This document shows, one piece after another, positions 12,036 through 23,363 of a stretch of 64,000 nt of DNA; position 1 is the stretch's first letter, and each line of letters begins with the position of its first letter. The stretch spans positions 6,758,001 to 6,822,000 of the forward strand of contig OZ023186.1 in assembly GCA_963995505.1 (NCBI GenBank). Reading direction: 5' to 3'. A model generated the notes under the pieces. The model was not told where the DNA came from and made no database searches. It was given only the letters and a program-made list of their open reading frames with translations. The position numbers were made by a program, and so were the translations under genes. Source of the DNA: Hypericum androsaemum. Taxonomy: Eukaryota; Streptophyta; Magnoliopsida; Malpighiales; Hypericaceae.

Positions 12036-12758
12036 TCACATGACGTGTTGCAGGAGGCTAAACACTAGAGGGTAGACAAGAAGTACAGACATGACCAAGA
12101 ATAGGGCAGTCCTAGTAACTGGCGGAGAGTCACCGATGGCGGTCGTCGGAGAGATCGATTCTTCGGTGAGAGGGCCATATTGGACGCTCACTTCAACCTT
12201 CATCCCTTTTGAGACAGTAGCCATGGCTGCTAAGGAAGTAGTAGGTCGTCGCATCGGTGAGGTTGAACACGTCTCGTCCGCCCCTCGTGATGTTGCTTAT
12301 GAAGCCCTTGTCGATGCACTTTCTGTAGCTCGTCTTGTTCACCTGGAGCACGTTGTACCGACTTTTGTTGAACCCGAAAACTTCTTGGACACAAAAAAGG
12401 TGTTAGTACCATATCAATGTTCATGAATTGCATCTTCTTGCATGAATCTAGATGCATACGCTTTAAACGCCATCGTATATGCCAATAGTTAGAAATACTT
12501 TACCGATAAGTTGCGAGTATAATGAACTATAGACGGGTTTAGAAGGCACATTGTCTCACACTGTTGGTAGAGCAAAAGATAGAACTTACAGAGCCAGTCA
12601 CCAACGTAGAATTGCTCATGAGTCGCCCACTCAGTGAAGTTGACGTTGGGAGCCCAAGTTTGCTTGCCCCCTCCAACTCTATGGAGAACCGGCTGTCTCC
12701 CCTCCGCACCATCTACCGCGGCCATCATCATTACCATGAACAACCACCACGCATTCAT
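12036..12758 (-). pseudogene. Early nodulin-like (phytocyanin-type) protein, frameshifted
   Basis: Two exons: 12758-12590 and 12380 to 12036, with a GTAAGT donor. Exon 1 gives a hydrophobic signal peptide (MNAWWLFMVMMMAAVDGAEG), then VLHRVGGGK..W.PNVNFTEW and FYVGDW, the start of a plastocyanin-like fold. Exon 2 gives FGFNKSRYNVLQVNKTSY, RGGRDVFNLTDATTYYFLSS and GYC, then, in another frame, GMKVEVSVQYGP and a hydrophobic C-terminal tail typical of GPI-anchor addition. The frame change is one extra A in the AAAA run at 12207-12210. Both copper histidines of true phytocyanins are replaced (YNV, GYC), as in early nodulin-like proteins, which act as cell-surface proteins that do not bind copper. 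A sequencing error in the A run is possible. Confidence 0.82.
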
Positions 12759-12810
12759 TCTCTCTCTCTCTCGGAAAGTTAAAGGTCGTATCGACTCGAA
12801 TTGGTCCAAG

Positions 12811-13343
12811 TGTTTTGAGACTTTTAAGTAGACACTGCACGTCTACTTATTGTATTCTGGTACATGCAAAGTTAACAATTTCATGAGGGGAAATGAGACA
12901 CAGATTTCTGCAGTCCTCAACGGCTAAGGTATTTGGTCCTCTAATGTGATTTGCATTCTCATATTCAGATTCTTCAGGTATAGAATACATGCTAGTTCGC
13001 ATGGGAAAAATTAGAGCAACTCTTCCCGGGGAAAATTATGAAAAGGTATATCCACTACGATTAAATTCAGATTCGAAATCTGTCAAAGTTCTTGCATTTA
13101 TAATTCGTATCAGTGGTATTTTTTATTTTTCTCTAGGAAAATCAAGAAAATTCAGATCCACTAGTGTCAATTTGTACAATGCAGTGCAATTCAGATTCAC
13201 TTTCAATTTTAATGTTCATGCTTAACTAGATAATTACTTATAAACCCACTTTTTAAATTCTGCAATTTTATTATAACTATAATACATTCCTCCAAAAGAA
13301 TAAAAATTTGCAGACGAAGGCCAATGTGGATAAAAATCTGCAG
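12811..13343. other. AT-rich spacer
   Basis: Likely promoter and upstream region of the nodulin-like gene, followed by AT-rich DNA up to the edge of the TFIIIA duplication at about 13343. No other gene is visible. Confidence 0.5.
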
Positions 13344-13469
13344 GTATTACAGTGACCAAGATGTTAAACACTTGCACCACAAGAAGCAAAAAACTTCGAA
13401 GGAAAGAACAATTCTAGTAAAGATGATGCACTGATCATCTCATATTCGTCAAGGAACTCGACCAAATGA

Positions 13470-15862
13470 TCATAAATCGCCATTCTCCGTGTGCGGAAAC
13501 CAAGAATGGTGTTCATCGTTGCCAGAAAGTGCAGTGACCCTCTTGCGTACCAGCGCTTCCACGGTCGGACATACCCTCTTCCTCCCTCCTCTGGGTCTTG
13601 ATCTGAATTGCTCATCAAACTCTTCAAAGTTACCCTGAATCGAGCAATTAAATGTATGTAAATAATGAATCCGCTGTAGTTAAGCACCAAGGGAAAATAC
13701 AGATAGCCTGATAAGAGAGAGATCCTGAGGCTGAGACAGCAGACTTACAGGAGTATAAACGTGGCGGCAAGATTTTTCATGCCGGTCTCTTACATGCTTG
13801 TAGGAGAATCTCATTCCACAACCAGAATAGCCACACGCGAAAGGTCTATAATCAAGATGCACAGCCTTTATGTGCTTGTTAAGATTTGTTTTCTGCACGT
13901 TATAACTTACGAATCAGAAACCCTCGGCCACAAGGAAGTATATGGATTGCCACAAACAATCGAAGGGTAATACTCATATGAATGACAGGTTACGATGTCG
14001 ATTGACCAACTTACAGTTACAAATGTGCAGCTACAACCTTCGAAATCACATTTGATTTTCTCGCTTGGTCCACCATCAGGTTCGTGGCTGCAGAGATGTC
14101 TCTTGATGTTCTTTTTTAATTGCTTTGACCCACAAACCTCGCAATCGATATGCCGATGACATGTCTGGACATGGTCACGGAGACATTTTTCATTGGAAAA
14201 TTGTTGCAAACATCCTGGCTCTAGACACATAGCCGTCACCGAATCAAGCTTAACTGCATCCATAGCAGCAGAATTCAGGTCACATTGGTAACCATCACAT
14301 CAACAAATTAACAATACCCAAGCCGAAATATCAAGATCACAGACAGACCCATGATTGATGAAATGAAGAGCAACAAATGAAGGCCAAGCAACTTACCATG
14401 AGACTTCTCATGCTTTCGAAGCTTCGAATGATATTTGAACACCTTGCCACATCCAGGCTCCTGGCAAGCAAATTCCTTAAGATCATCAACCATGGTAGAG
14501 GTGGAAGTCTCGCTATGAAACTCCGCAACATGTCTTTTCATGTTGCCTTGAAATACAAACTTGCTTTTGCAATCCTGGATTGGGCACTTAAATAGTTTTC
14601 CCTTGTGCTGAAGAAGATGCCGATTCAAGTGGTCTTTTCTTCGGTAACTAGCATGGCAACCATCAACAGAGCAAGTATATGGCCTCTACAATAGCAGAAA
14701 GAGCAGAATTTAGAAAATAAATTCTATGCAATTAATTTAACACCTCTTCAGCAATAACACAGAAAGCCCTCAAACCTCAAGTTCAACAAGCGTGACAGAG
14801 GCTCACTTGATGGAGCTTCTCAGGAAGTCGCCCAACCTGATACTAGTCCATTCAAGTCCAAGAGCACAGCCTCGTGCATTTTGGAGTTCTTTTCCTGGGA
14901 TCCAAATGCTTCACGCGGTACATCCATTGTTTTAAATCTATAGAATAGAATCCCTGCAAAATTACAAATTTCAATACCAGGCGCCATTGCAGCATCACTT
15001 CTAACACAGCCATGGCATAGCAATGCCAAAAGAGGGTGAAAATGATAAACTGTATGGAATAAACCTCAAGTGAATGACTTTGCATGTGCTGTCTCAAATG
15101 AGCAGGCTTCTTGAAGCTATCGCCGCAATCCGGGCAAGTAGTGGACTTTACTCTCCTTTCTTCCTCATTTTCGCCACTCTCCCCCTTCCGGGCCATCTCT
15201 TCCTGAAAAAAACCACCAAGAACAGACGACATGAGCAAACTTAACGACATCCGCAGAGAGGATACTCTAACAATCAGAGACAATTCCAAACCATTCTAAC
15301 TAGTCGCATAACACCACCATCGCAACATATCAGACAGTTATGAAGCCTAAACCAGATTACCTAACACTCATAAGTTGTACTTGTTTCATCAGAAAACACG
15401 AATAACTACAACCAAAGTGAAAAACCCCCCCAATCCACATCAGTAAAACCAATAAGATGCCCACCACCTATTCTTTTCCCGCTAAAGCTACCTTCTTTAC
15501 ACCTTAAAACAACTAAACAACCCAGAAATCCAATCTTCCAATAAAAACCCGATCCCATATCCAATAGAGAACAAGCACGTAGATCAACTAGCTAGCGAGT
15601 TTGTCCTAGCTTAACCAAAATCTCTGTTCCACCCGGCTCCAACTTAGCCCAATTCACATTCACCATAAGGCACACAAACCACAAACCTAATTTAAATAAT
15701 CAAACAAACCCAGAAAAGAGAAAGCTCGAGAGAGACTTGATAGTGAGAGAGGAGGTGAGAGGCGAGAAGGGACTTCTTGGAGCGGGAAACACCACAGTAG
15801 TCGCAGTAATATCGCCTTATGTCCCTGAATATGGGACCCACCTTCTCCTCCTCCTTCTCCAT
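13470..15862 (-). CDS. TFIIIA: Transcription factor IIIA, nine C2H2 zinc fingers
   Basis: TFIIIA binds the internal control region of 5S rRNA genes for RNA polymerase III, and also binds 5S rRNA. Six coding exons read in frame: 15862-15737, 15202-15065, 14685-14397, 14253-14015, 13892-13749 and 13634-13470, in total 1101 nt for 366 residues, close to plant TFIIIA. Fingers in order begin [59 protein letters not shown] and [21 protein letters not shown] and the C-terminal SRPRGGRKR block are typical of plant TFIIIA. Start ATG 15862 opens [19 protein letters not shown]. Intron 2 (14686-15064) contains a 5S-rRNA-mimic exon. The acceptor of exon 5 and the donors are canonical. The gene looks intact. 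Confidence 0.93.
14807..14953 (-). promoter_or_regulatory. P5SM: 5S-rRNA-mimic poison exon (P5SM) in TFIIIA intron 2
   Basis: A 147-nt cassette bounded by a GCAG acceptor and a GTGAGC donor, inside the intron between fingers 2 and 3. In gene orientation it carries, in order, blocks shared with plant 5S rRNA: GGATCCCA, AGAACTCC, ACTAGTAT, GGTTGGGCGAC and TTCCTG.GAAG. If included it follows exon 2 in frame and reaches TGA at 14854-14852, so the message would be a target of nonsense-mediated decay. In land plants this element binds ribosomal protein L5, which promotes skipping; that is known for the family and not visible here. It links TFIIIA output to 5S rRNA/L5 balance. Confidence 0.9.
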
Positions 15863-17149
15863 CAACAATTCCCCCCACTTCCTTCCCCTTTCTGTGTACC
15901 GGGTTTCTGGGTTCACAAGGATCCAGCCCCAAACCCTTCGGAGAAAGTACAGTAGAGAGGGGTTTGACTTTGATATCGAAAATCTTAGTTGAGTATTATC
16001 GGATCTTATACTAACTCTTCCAATTTGCAAGGTAAAATTAGGGTTTTAAGGTTTGTTAAGTTTAACTGGAGCCTTCAATTTATGTGTTGGTGAGAGGCCC
16101 AATTTCTCAAGGTTTGCCAATGATAGGAGTTTTAAATACATCAATATTTTTACATTATTTTATACTAACAAAGACGCACATGCGATGCGAATGCCGTTTT
16201 ATTTCAAAACTCGCAAAGAGTTTAAGGTTTTAGAGTTTGGGGTTTCTGGTTCGGAGTTTGAGATTTCGGGGTTTAAGGTTTAGGTATTGGGGTTTCGAGT
16301 TTCGAAATTCCTTATAAAAACAGGGCAATTTGGGAATTTTAAAAAATTGGTGAATAAGGTCTTCATCGTGGGAGGCTTGGGCTGCCACCATGAAGTCGGC
16401 CACTGGAGTAGTCACTGCTGCCCTGATCAGAGAAAGATTGCCCCAGCCTGCGCGCCCCCGCTGCGATGCACCGTCGTCGCCGTTGCATATCTTCGGGCTA
16501 TCGACCCGAACTCCCTCGCCCTCAAGCAGGCGGAGGCGCTCTTCAACCTCGTCAAGCAGACTGACCTAAACGCCCTTGCCCTCAGGCTCGCCGCCGTCCT
16601 CCCCGAGCGGCTTCCCCATCCTTGGTCTAACCTCTACCCGAGAAGAGTCCCACGCATCAGGAAGTCGTAGGCCATGTACCCGGCCAGGAGGCGGTTGGAG
16701 GGGATTAGCGAAAGAGGAGCGAAAGGCGCTTCCCTATCTTTGCGCTTCCTCGGCGCATCGTCTGGTAAGATCGTGCGAGGGTGTTGTGCTGTACTTGTTG
16801 GCTCATCCTCGAGGGATAAAACTGTCACTTCTACGGTGATACCCAACTACCTAAAAAAAAGTTTCTTTTTATATAAAAAGACAAATTTATCTAACGTAAA
16901 TATTGTACGTATGAATATCATAAAAAACCAAACAATAAACGCCTCTTGACATACTAAATGACAACGTATTTGATATATTTAAATTAAATCTAAGAAAGAG
17001 AATTGAACTGACGTGACATAATTTTGAAATATATTAAAATTTTAACATAATCAGATATACAAAATAAAAAATTCTCAAAAAAAAATAAGTATCAAGGTGC
17101 TCCTCGTAAAAGGCAGCTCGATTAATAATTAATGACATTTGCATCCGAG
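15863..17149. other. TFIIIA upstream region and unassigned GC-rich block
   Basis: 15863-16060 is likely the TFIIIA 5'UTR and promoter. 16190-16310 is a degenerate GGTTTAAGG/GGGTTTC-like stretch. 16390-16840 is clearly GC-richer, with a 127-codon + frame (16287-16670) including ALKQAEALFNLVKQTDLNAL. I do not recognise the family. It could be a captured gene fragment or a broken first exon. 16860-17149 is AT-rich. Confidence 0.4.
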
Positions 17150-19215
17150 TAAAAAACACTCATGGTCACTAAATTATACTATTTTTTTGTCTATGGTCAC
17201 TAAACTATTTTTTTCCCTTTATGGTAACCAAACTATACTAAGTCGTTCAGGTATGGTACTTCCGATCAGTTTTTGCCGGAAATTTCACGATTGCCAAAAA
17301 AAAAAGTGGGCCCAATAAATATAGCGGGAAAAAGCTATTTTTTGGCGCTAACAACAATTCCTAACAAGACAAAAAATTAAAACTTAAGAAGCCCATAAGA
17401 CTAAGAAGACACAGAAGATTAAAAGGCCACCATTTCACCATTTTGCCGAAAATTGCTTGGCTTTTTTAAGGATCTATTGTACCCAAACAACACAGAAGAC
17501 AAATTTACCATTGAAAGATATGAGAGACCCAATACCTAAACAAAGAGGATGTCGTGAACCACCACCCTATTACGGTAACTACTTCACTTTTAATTTTTGT
17601 TCATTTAACTTGTGTGCATGTTGCATTTGTTTAATGGTATATGCATGCAGGTTTTGGGTATTGCTTTCTATTGGGTTTTGGGTACTGCTTAATAGTTTAA
17701 TCTAGAATAATAGGGTACTGATTAATTATTAATCTAGGTTAATGGGGTACTGGTTTTTTTTTAGGGTACTGATTAATTATTAATCTAGAATAATAGGGTA
17801 CTGCTTTTTTTTATCTGTAATAGTATATATTGCTGGGACAATGATGTTTACTATACTTTATTTTATTCTGATTTTGTCCAGGAGAAAGTTGTGGTTTCTT
17901 TACAATAGAGTTCCATATTTTTGGGTTACTTAGAGCCGTCAATGGAGAGCATGTGTATTCTGGTGGTACAGTATATTATTGGGACTACATTGATCGTGAT
18001 ATGATGTCAACGATAGAGATGGATAAAATGGTCCACAGTTTCATGACTACAAGTATAGAGTGTCAATACTTCTATCGGGCTGGATTTGAAGATGGTGATG
18101 ATTGTTTGCTTAGAGTAGTCAATGATGTTGAGTGTAGGAAGATGTTGAAGGAGGTTAGAAATGGAAAAGTTGAGGTTTTTATAATCTCAAACAATGTGAT
18201 TGAGACTATGCAACATGGTCCAAATCCCTTGATTAGAATGGACAATTTTGTGAAAGAAGAATTTTATATGGAAGAGTATATTAGTTTTGGAGATGGACAC
18301 GAGAAAGAGGAGGATGAAGAGGATGAGAGTGACTTTGATGTAGACAAGGATATGGAAAATGACAATGATTATGATGTGGATGATGAGGATATGGTGAATG
18401 AACTTGAGAAAAGTTTTGATAAGAGGGACGAAATGAGTAAAAGAAAGCGAGATATCATGTTGGATGATGCTAATCTCCATGATGATATCAATCTGGAAGG
18501 GCATGTACAAACCGAGCATTTGAATATTGTGGTTGAACAAGGCGGAGAGGAAGGAGATAATTACCCAGAATTTGATGAAGATACTGATATGAGACATCCA
18601 CTGTTTCTTGTGGGTTTGAAATTTAGAAACTTGGAAGTTTTTAAAAGGGCATGTAGACAACACAGTATCATCAATAGGTGTAATATTTGGTTTCCTGTTA
18701 ATGACAAGAAAAGAGCCAAGTGTGTTTGCAAAAAAGAATGTGGCTTTAAGATTTGGGCTTCCATGAGCAATGAAGATGATGCTGTACAAATTAAATCTGG
18801 TTTTTTTGAGCATAAGTGTCAAAAGAGCTTCACCAATATACATGCCACTTATAAATGGCTAGGAGAGAGGTATAAGAATAAAATTGCAGTTGATCCAAAA
18901 TGTACGATTGTTGGGCTGCAAGACACAATTAGGAATGAGTTGGTTTTGCAAGTGTCAAGGTCTAAAGTACAAAGAGCTATACAAGTTGCTAAAGAGAAAG
19001 TGGAGATGGATGAGAAGGAGCAATATAGAAAGTTACATGAGCAATATAGAAAGCTATACAAGTTACATGAGTTGCAAGAAGGGTTGGTACGAAGGATGTA
19101 GAAGATTTGTTGGTTTAGATGGAGCTTGGATGAAGGGGTCGTATCCCGGTCAAGTCCTCTCTGCTGTTGGGATAGATGGGAATGATGGCATTTTTCCAAT
19201 AGCATATGCCAATAG
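17150..19215 (+). mobile_element. Mutator-like element, 3' truncated
   Basis: Left end of an autonomous-type MULE. The first 200 bp repeat a 'tatggtcacta(aa)' type motif (17160-17260), typical of MULE terminal inverted repeats, followed by a leader, an N-terminal transposase region and the start of the catalytic domain. Homology stops at about 19209 inside the transposase. No matching right terminus was found within the next several kilobases, so the 3' part was deleted or rearranged next to the KINbeta gene. Confidence 0.8.
17880..19209 (+). pseudogene. MuDR-type transposase, N-terminal part with deletion
   Basis: The frame begins upstream of ATG 17953, since in-frame residues FFTIEFHIFG..NGEHVYSGG match the usual MULE N-terminus. 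Features are a PB1-like segment (residues 1-90 of the 382-codon frame), an acidic D/E-rich linker, then the MuDR DNA-binding block with RHPLFLVGLKFRNLEVFKRA, CKKECGFKIWA and HKCQKSF. After residue about 365 there is a short duplication (the EQYRKL units) and a frame change. The catalytic domain then starts in a second frame (GCRRFVGLDGAWMKGSYPG, QVLSAVGIDGNDGIFPIAYA) and ends at once. Only the first acidic catalytic residue (LDGA) survives. An internal deletion of the region before it is implied. Confidence 0.88.
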
Positions 19216-19798
19216 CTATACATATGCCATATGCCAGAGCATTCCACCTAAACCGCCACCTCCTCCTCCACAAACCTCGGTCTACATTCCTCGACCCTTC
19301 CCACTCCCTCCACAAAAAATGCCGCTGTTAAACCCCTCTCCTCCCGTTCCCCCCACGCATCAACTCCTCCCCCTCTCTTCCCGCCGGCTCCACTGCACAC
19401 AAACACAAGAGAGAGAATAATAAGAGATGTTCAAAAAAAAGAGAGAGAGATAATAAACCATAAAAAATACAAAAAAATAGAAGAGAAAAAATAAACCAGA
19501 AAGAAGCACCTCCTTCCTCACTTCCAATCCCTCTCAAGTCTCAACTTAAGATCACAAAATCACCCACCACCCTCCTACCTGACAAATTACACCCCTCTCC
19601 CTGTCCTAAATCCACAAACTTTCCTACAAAACTGTCTCAAAGTTGCTTGCTTTTATTATTTTTTTTGTAATAAAACTAGGCCCCGGTACCCTTCTTTACG
19701 TGCTTATCCAACGGTAATCAAGGGAAGGTAGCAACTTGGGACCAGAAACGAGGACCCTTTTGGGAGCCCGAGGTGGGTTTCTGCTGGTTTTCTGCGTT
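19216..19798. other. Junction and 5' region of the KINbeta gene
   Basis: Pyrimidine-rich to 19420, then GA-rich (19420-19500) and AT-rich, ending in the presumed promoter and 5'UTR of the gene that starts at 19799. Homology between the two KINbeta copies begins only around 19730, which marks the duplication edge or the limit of conservation. Confidence 0.5.
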
Positions 19799-22065
19799 AT
19801 GGGGAATGTGAGCGGGAGAGAGGAAGGGGTGGGGGAGGACGGATCCAACGGCGACGGCGACGATTTGGTGATGATGAGGTCGGATTCGCGGTCCGATCCG
19901 CCGGTGGCCGGAGGCGCCATGTCGTCGGAGTCAATGGCGATCAACAGCGGCAACAACGATGACGGGTTCTTTGGGAAGAATTACAATGATCCCGGCAGCC
20001 ATCCTAGTGCTCCTCCTCTGACCCCGTCCCGCTCCAATTCGCCTCTTTTATTCGCTCCTCAGGTTCTTAGTTTCCTCCTTTGTCCTTTATTTTGGTGTTT
20101 TTTGATCCTTTGATTGGATTGTTTCTTCGCTTGGGTTGTGGTGTGATGTGTGGTTTGTTGGGGTTAAATGTTACTTCTAGTGATGGCTGTCAGAGCTCAT
20201 TTGTTTCTTAAGTATTTTCAACCTGAGAAATTGAGTGGTTAGTTGGGATTTGAGATGGTTTGTTATTGAAGTAGTTGCGGGTTGTTGCATATGGCATTCG
20301 TGTAGTTTTGCTTGGGAGTTTGTATCAAAACTTCGTTGAGAATTATACGAATTACGATACTTGATCAGCACGTTGTTTGGTATCGCTGTTCACTGCTTCG
20401 TCAACAAGCTCATAGCTGCTGCCCTTCTAATCTAACAGGCGGGTTCTCTGGTGTGCTTTTTCAGGTGCCTGTAGCTCCTTTGCCAATGTACAACGGACCG
20501 TCCTTTTCAAATCCAATGTGGCGGAATGGCTCACAAGGCGTTGTTGATGCTTCTCCCGAGCAAGGTATACCCACCATTATCACCTGGAATTATGGTGGTA
20601 ATAATGTGGCTGTTGAAGGATCATGGGATAACTGGACGTCAAGGTATGCTTCTAGTTCTAGGTAGTAAATTTTAATTAGCAGAAATGAGAAAACTATGTG
20701 AATATATGACATATTTTATCGCTGCTTGTTGCAGAAAGCAATTAGAAAGATCTGGGAAGGATCATTCGCTTCTGCTGGTGCTACCATCTGGCATATACCA
20801 TTATAAGTTTCTTGTGGATGGTGAGTGGAGATATGCAGCGGATCTTCCTTTTCTGGTGGATGAAAGGGATCAAGTTTGTAATGTCCTTGATGTCAGTATA
20901 AGTACTGTTTCATAATCCTTTATTTCCTTGTCGTAGCGAACTTGAGTGTGTTTATCCTTTAAGCAATTTGTGCAGGGTTCGAGCTGTTATAAAATGCTGT
21001 TGCAAATAAGATATATAAATTCTTGCTGGATCAGAATTCTTAAATGATGCAATGTTGTGTAGTTCTTCAGGACCATCTTCCTTGGGAACAATGATTTTGC
21101 AAATAAATGGTGCAGTACTGAGCATGTGTATATTAATGCTTTTTAGCATGGATGCACTAAGAGCAGTAGGCTGAGAGTTACAGTTTAAATCCTTATATTT
21201 GAATAGACTGTGCCTTTCTTCAGCAGATCAGTATTTTACTGCCTAATGCCACCAAAATCAACCTGAAATTTATAATGTGTTTCCTTTTGCTTCAACTTTT
21301 GTGGTAGTTTTGTTGTTAACTTGATAGTGGATGAAGAGTTCCAGCATCCTATCAGTTTAAACTTGCACTTTTCAAGAATCAACTTGTAACCAGTATCATG
21401 CCTCTCCTCGATTATAGCAGAATGATCTGTAATGTTAAACCATCGTCTGCACTTTACCACTTCAGTTTGGTTTGCTTTTTTACTTGATTTATTTTTTTCC
21501 TGTGAGTTCTTACGAATCCCTTGCTATTTCATTCAGCTCTAACTATATATTTTCGCCATGCTCCAAAACGTCATACCATATGCCTTTAAAGAGGAGATAT
21601 TCTTTGTTATCTTTGGAGCTGGTTAATTTTCAGAAGAAATTGACGGGGCTGGGAAAGAGCTTCTTTTTCTGCAGTATACTTAACTGTTTAGATCCTCTTG
21701 CCTTTGAATTCTACTAACTTGCTTCAATGCTCACCATGCAGGATTATGTACCAGAAAACCCAGAAAGTGTCGTTGAATTTGAGGCTCCGCTATCGCCGGA
21801 CTCTAGTTATGGCCAGACATTCCCATCCAACGAGGATTTTGCAAAGGAGCCCTTAGCAGTTCCACCACAGCTGCATCTATCTGTTCTTGACATGGAGAAT
21901 CCGGAGGGAGCTTCTTCATCTTCATCCCAGCCTCAACACGTCGTGCTTAACCACCTTTTCATCGAGAAAGGATGGGCATCCCAGTCTCTGGTGGCCTTAG
22001 GAATGACACACCGGTTCCAATCCAAGTATGTCACTGTCGTTCTGTATAAGCCTATCATACGGTAG
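19799..22065 (+). CDS. KINB1/KINB2-like: SnRK1 regulatory beta subunit (AMPK-beta family)
   Basis: Scaffold of the SnRK1 energy-sensing kinase. It links catalytic KIN10 and the gamma subunit, and myristoylation directs membrane association. Exons: 19799-20062, 20465-20643, 20735-20897 and 21742-22065, giving 309 residues in frame. MGNVSGRE is an N-myristoylation signal. Residues about 110-200 are the AMPK carbohydrate-binding module (IITWNYGGNNVAVEGSWDNW, YHYKFLVDGEWRYAADLPF). From about 204, YVPENPES, LAVPPQLHLSVLD and THRFQSKYVTVVLYKP form the C-terminal interaction domain. The donor after exon 3 reads ATAAGT instead of GTAAGT. Using GTCAGT six bases upstream would keep the frame and lose two residues. 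ATG 19799 is chosen because glycine 2 fits myristoylation. Confidence 0.9.
20895..20904 (+). other. Mutated 5' splice site after KINbeta exon 3
   Basis: The expected donor (GATGTCAAT then GTAAGT, seen in the copy at 57729-57734) reads GATGTCAGT then ATAAGT here. The intron would start AT and end AG. Alternative GT donors lie at 20892 (GTCAGT, in frame, two codons lost) and 20896 (GTATAA, frame broken). Confidence 0.8.
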
Positions 22066-23363
22066 TCTCTCCTTTTCTTCTTCCTTCATGTGTTCCCGAG
22101 TCTGTAAAGGAACTACCATGTCCCTTCCACTTCATGGTCTTGCTGAGGCAACCGAATCCATGCCCCGTTTAAGTACCCCATCTCTCAACCTGCTTGATCT
22201 GATCACCATTCCGAGTCAAGTCCCGTTGGACCGAATGTATCCCTAGCGCCATTTGTGTGTCCGTGCAGTCTAGCTGGCCAATTTGTTGTATTCCTTAACC
22301 TCGTTATGGAACAAGGGAAGTGAACCAGACCATGTTCCAGATGACACTTGCAGCGTTTAGATACCACAGGGAGTTCTTCTAGAGAAGTGTTTCAACCTCT
22401 GAAAAAATGATCCTGATAGGATTATGGACTGTTCACAGCTACTCTGTAATACTCTTTTGACTTTTTTTTGGTCAAGAATACTCTTTTGACTTTAGGAATA
22501 AAAGGAACTCCATAACGATCAAGGCATTTCTTGGTGGCCTGCTATAAATTAGAGTGTTCACTTTCTTTCGGTGTCTGTTACAGTTTATAATTTTTATAAA
22601 CAGTAACCAAATTGTGGATCAATGATTACAGTTTAAATTTTTATATGGTCTCTTGTGTTGTACCTATTACTTTTTTCCAAACGAATTAGAAATGAATTTT
22701 ATTTCCTGATAACCATGAAAATAAAATAAATTTGTCTCTCTTGGTAATTGAATCCAAAGAAAGTTGTATACACCCACGTAACTTGTGGTTAAGAGGCCAG
22801 AGAAAGAAAGTGAAGAGTAGACTTGCCGTTACTCTGCCTTTTTTCATTTGTCCCTCTCTCTAATATCCCCTCCTCCTCTCCGAAACGGGTTCCGGTAAAC
22901 TTGCTGTTACTCTGCCTCTTTTCATTTGTGTTTTAGTGATGTGTTGGGGTAAAGTGATAACAAGTTTGTGTTTCCGCAATTGGAATTAGCAGAGGGAAGA
23001 TGGCACAGATGATGGCATTGACATTCAAATGCACCGGATACGAAGAACAACGACAAGGGATGAAGAAGTTCGACACTAACGGTGGATTCAAATGCCCGCA
23101 TTGATCAAGTTAACAGACTATTAGAAGGCAGTGACAGGTAAATGTTCTTATTTTGACAGCATTTTCTCGAACCGCATTACTTATCGGTTAATCATGCATG
23201 TTCATTACCCTTATCATATTCTCCCACTAGCAAACCCGATGTAATGTCAATTTGGTAATCCTAAATACAATAAGTACGATCACATTTATTGGTACATGCA
23301 TATACAATAGCCTAGACCTCACGTGAAATCTTCACTGGCAAATAATATGTTACAAATTTTACA
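22066..23363. other. KINbeta 3' region and spacer, duplicated elsewhere
   Basis: The first 350 bp are probably 3'UTR and include ATCTCTCAACCTGCT, which recurs near 59375. From about 22435 to 23340 the sequence recurs at 46925-47620. Within it 22992-23140 is exon-like and well conserved between copies (ATGATGGCATTGA, GATCAAGTTAACAGACTATT, then GACAG/GTAAATG). It may be a surviving exon of an unidentified gene, but it lacks a usable frame in either copy. Confidence 0.6.

Noticed and set aside
16190..16310. Telomere-like GGTTTAAGG/GGGGTTTC stretch
   Set aside because: Units are irregular and no run of TTTAGGG is present. It is low-complexity sequence, not an interstitial telomere.
18187..18843. 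218-codon open frame on the minus strand
   Set aside because: It is antisense to the MULE transposase, whose acidic GAT/GAA-rich codons open the opposite strand. Its I/F/H-rich composition is not protein-like.
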